DNA of 42,797 bases from CAIWGV01 sp964515175 (GTDB lineage Bacteria > Pseudomonadota > Alphaproteobacteria > UBA7879 > UBA5542), in contig CAZEUR010000007.1 in assembly GCA_964515175.1 (NCBI GenBank), forward strand, positions 1 to 42,797. The letters run 5' to 3'. Both the position numbers and the translations under genes were made by a program. Positions 41,931 through 42,797 of the stretch are shown in pieces. Below the pieces are notes generated by a model. It did not search any database. It was not told where the DNA came from and saw only the letters and a list, made by a program, of their open reading frames with translations. Numbering within the stretch: the first letter of the stretch is position 1; every line of letters begins with the position of its first letter.

Positions 41931-42662
41931 CTAGAACTTATAAGACAGTCCTACCAAGAACGTCCAGATTTTCGGTGTCACTTTCACCTGAGCGACGTCA
42001 CCGCCTAGTATCTGATAGTTTTTAGTCTTAAACCCTTGGTACATGGCATAGTTTGCATCAAACTGCACAGCCCATTCATGACTCATGGCTACTTTCACAC
42101 GAACGCCTGGCTCAACACCCCAAACATTCTTGGAAGTTGTTCCGCCATTATAGCCAGCAGTCCCTGCTTGACCACCGTTGTTCTCGTGCTTCAAAGAGAA
42201 CCTTCCGTTAACGACACCTAGTTTTCCATAGATCGTCACACAGTCTCCCACAGGAACACCTGCGTTCACAGAAGCCCCAAGCTTGTACTTTTGAGTCAGA
42301 ACGTTCTTGCGAAAATCATCGACTCCCTGAAAGTTACCATTAGCGGCATCAGGAACCCAAGTCTTCTTGCTCTGAGCTGTATCCATAGACACGGCAAATT
42401 CACCTCCCAATACGAAAGAGGAAGAAAGAGGCGCTTCATATCCTGCAAAAACCTGACCAACAAACCCTGACGCAGTCTGTTTAAAACTTGGAGTCTCAAC
42501 CGAACCGGCACCAACCCCCTGAACGTAGGTCGCCTTACCAGTCCCTTGATTTTTAGATGCTCCTACTGCAACGCCCGCATAAAATCCTGGCTTAACCTGA
42601 GCTGTAGCTCCAGAAAAAAGAACCGCACTCAATACTGTTCCCAGCATAACTTTTTTTAACAT
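41931..42662 (-). CDS. Outer-membrane beta-barrel protein (Opa/OmpX-like size)
   Basis: This 243-residue exported protein has a signal peptide (about 1-21, MLKKVMLGTVLSAVLFSGAT) and alternating amphipathic strands such as FYAGVAVGAS, SGFVGQVFAGYEA and FVLGGEFAVSM. The C-terminal strand IWTFLVGLSYKF ends in Phe, the usual barrel-assembly signal. It looks like an eight-stranded porin/adhesin-type barrel of the P44/Msp or OmpA-like group; the family assignment is only structural. The ATG at 42662 is preceded by AAGGAG and gives a clean signal peptide, whereas the longer frame to 42686 does not. A promoter, palindrome and terminator suggest a well-expressed monocistronic gene. Confidence 0.85.
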   Translation of the reverse strand: MLKKVMLGTVLSAVLFSGATAQVKPGFYAGVAVGASKNQGTGKATYVQGVGAGSVETPSFKQTASGFVGQVFAGYEAPLSSSFVLGGEFAVSMDTAQSKKTWVPDAANGNFQGVDDFRKNVLTQKYKLGASVNAGVPVGDCVTIYGKLGVVNGRFSLKHENNGGQAGTAGYNGGTTSKNVWGVEPGVRVKVAMSHEWAVQFDANYAMYQGFKTKNYQILGGDVAQVKVTPKIWTFLVGLSYKF

Positions 42663-42679
42663 TTTCACTCCTTGTATAT

Positions 42680-42700
42680 TTGACACTCATATACTGTCAA
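42680..42700. promoter_or_regulatory. Palindrome over the barrel-gene start site (candidate operator)
   Basis: TTGACA-N9-TGTCAA has perfect 6-base arms. It covers the expected transcription start point and lies between the -10 element and the ribosome site, where a repressor would block transcription. Confidence 0.4.
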
Positions 42701-42728
42701 TTTTACTAACCTGTGCTAGAAACGTCAA
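42700..42728 (-). promoter_or_regulatory. Promoter of the outer-membrane barrel gene
   Basis: On the minus strand TTGACG (42723-42728) and TAAAAT (42700-42705) are separated by 17 bases, each one mismatch from the sigma-70 consensus. The expected start is about 30 bases before the ATG. Confidence 0.65.
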
Positions 42729-42797
42729 GGCTTTTTCAAGAGCTTGTATAGGTTCACAACATATGAGACTCAAGCAGCGACCTTGAGGACAGTGTTA

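Overview
This is a chromosomal segment, dense in housekeeping genes, from a Gram-negative bacterium that is most likely an alphaproteobacterium. The evidence is gene order: cpoB-tilS-ftsH-glmM, cmk near rpsA, efp-suhB, and gpmI-envC-ctpA. A cytoplasmic ELM1-family protein, a seven-iron ferredoxin FdxA and a SPOR-domain membrane protein point the same way. The moderate base composition, several unrecognised exported proteins, an autotransporter barrel, a relBE-type toxin-antitoxin pair and a HicA-like fusion would fit a host-associated lineage such as the Holosporales or Paracaedibacter group. That placement is an inference; no rRNA gene is present to test it.

Layout. 1-1823 (+): 3' end of thyX, then a phosphofructokinase. 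1820-7692 (-): cpoB, tilS, ftsH, glmM and an O6-alkylguanine-DNA methyltransferase, tightly packed. 7830-10132 (+): class I fructose-bisphosphate aldolase, efp and suhB. 10125-16192 (-): cmk, an exported protein of unknown function, rpsA with a strong terminator, a canonical ELM1-family protein and a second exported ELM1-like protein. 16268-19254 (+): fdxA, a small exported protein, a protein with a HicA-like C-terminus, trxA and a RelB/RelE pair. 19285-22793 (-): a second exported protein homologous to the one beside rpsA, then rpsD and argS. 22966-28450 (+): pheS-pheT-lepA plus a small coiled-coil protein. 28451-30566: a decayed autotransporter C-terminus, an intact autotransporter-type barrel and a small exported protein. 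30577-35408 (-): a SPOR protein, then nusA-infB behind its own promoter and an attenuator-like hairpin. 35540-35711: tRNA-Arg(CCT) and tRNA-Gln(TTG), convergent. 35882-40105 (+): gpmI, envC-like, ctpA and a winged-helix regulator, joined by ATGA overlaps. 40262-41809 (+): an MFS drug-efflux-type transporter. 41931-42662 (-): a small outer-membrane beta-barrel protein with a clear promoter, an operator-like palindrome and a terminator.

Functionally the window covers translation (rpsA, rpsD, efp, infB, lepA, argS, pheST, two tRNAs, tilS), transcription (nusA), glycolysis (pfk, fba, gpmI), nucleotide supply (thyX, cmk), envelope assembly and division (glmM, cpoB, SPOR, EnvC, CtpA, FtsH) and redox (trxA, fdxA). 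The novelty lies in the accessory genes placed between these blocks: the two exported paralogues, the exported ELM1-like protein, the HicA fusion and the autotransporter locus.
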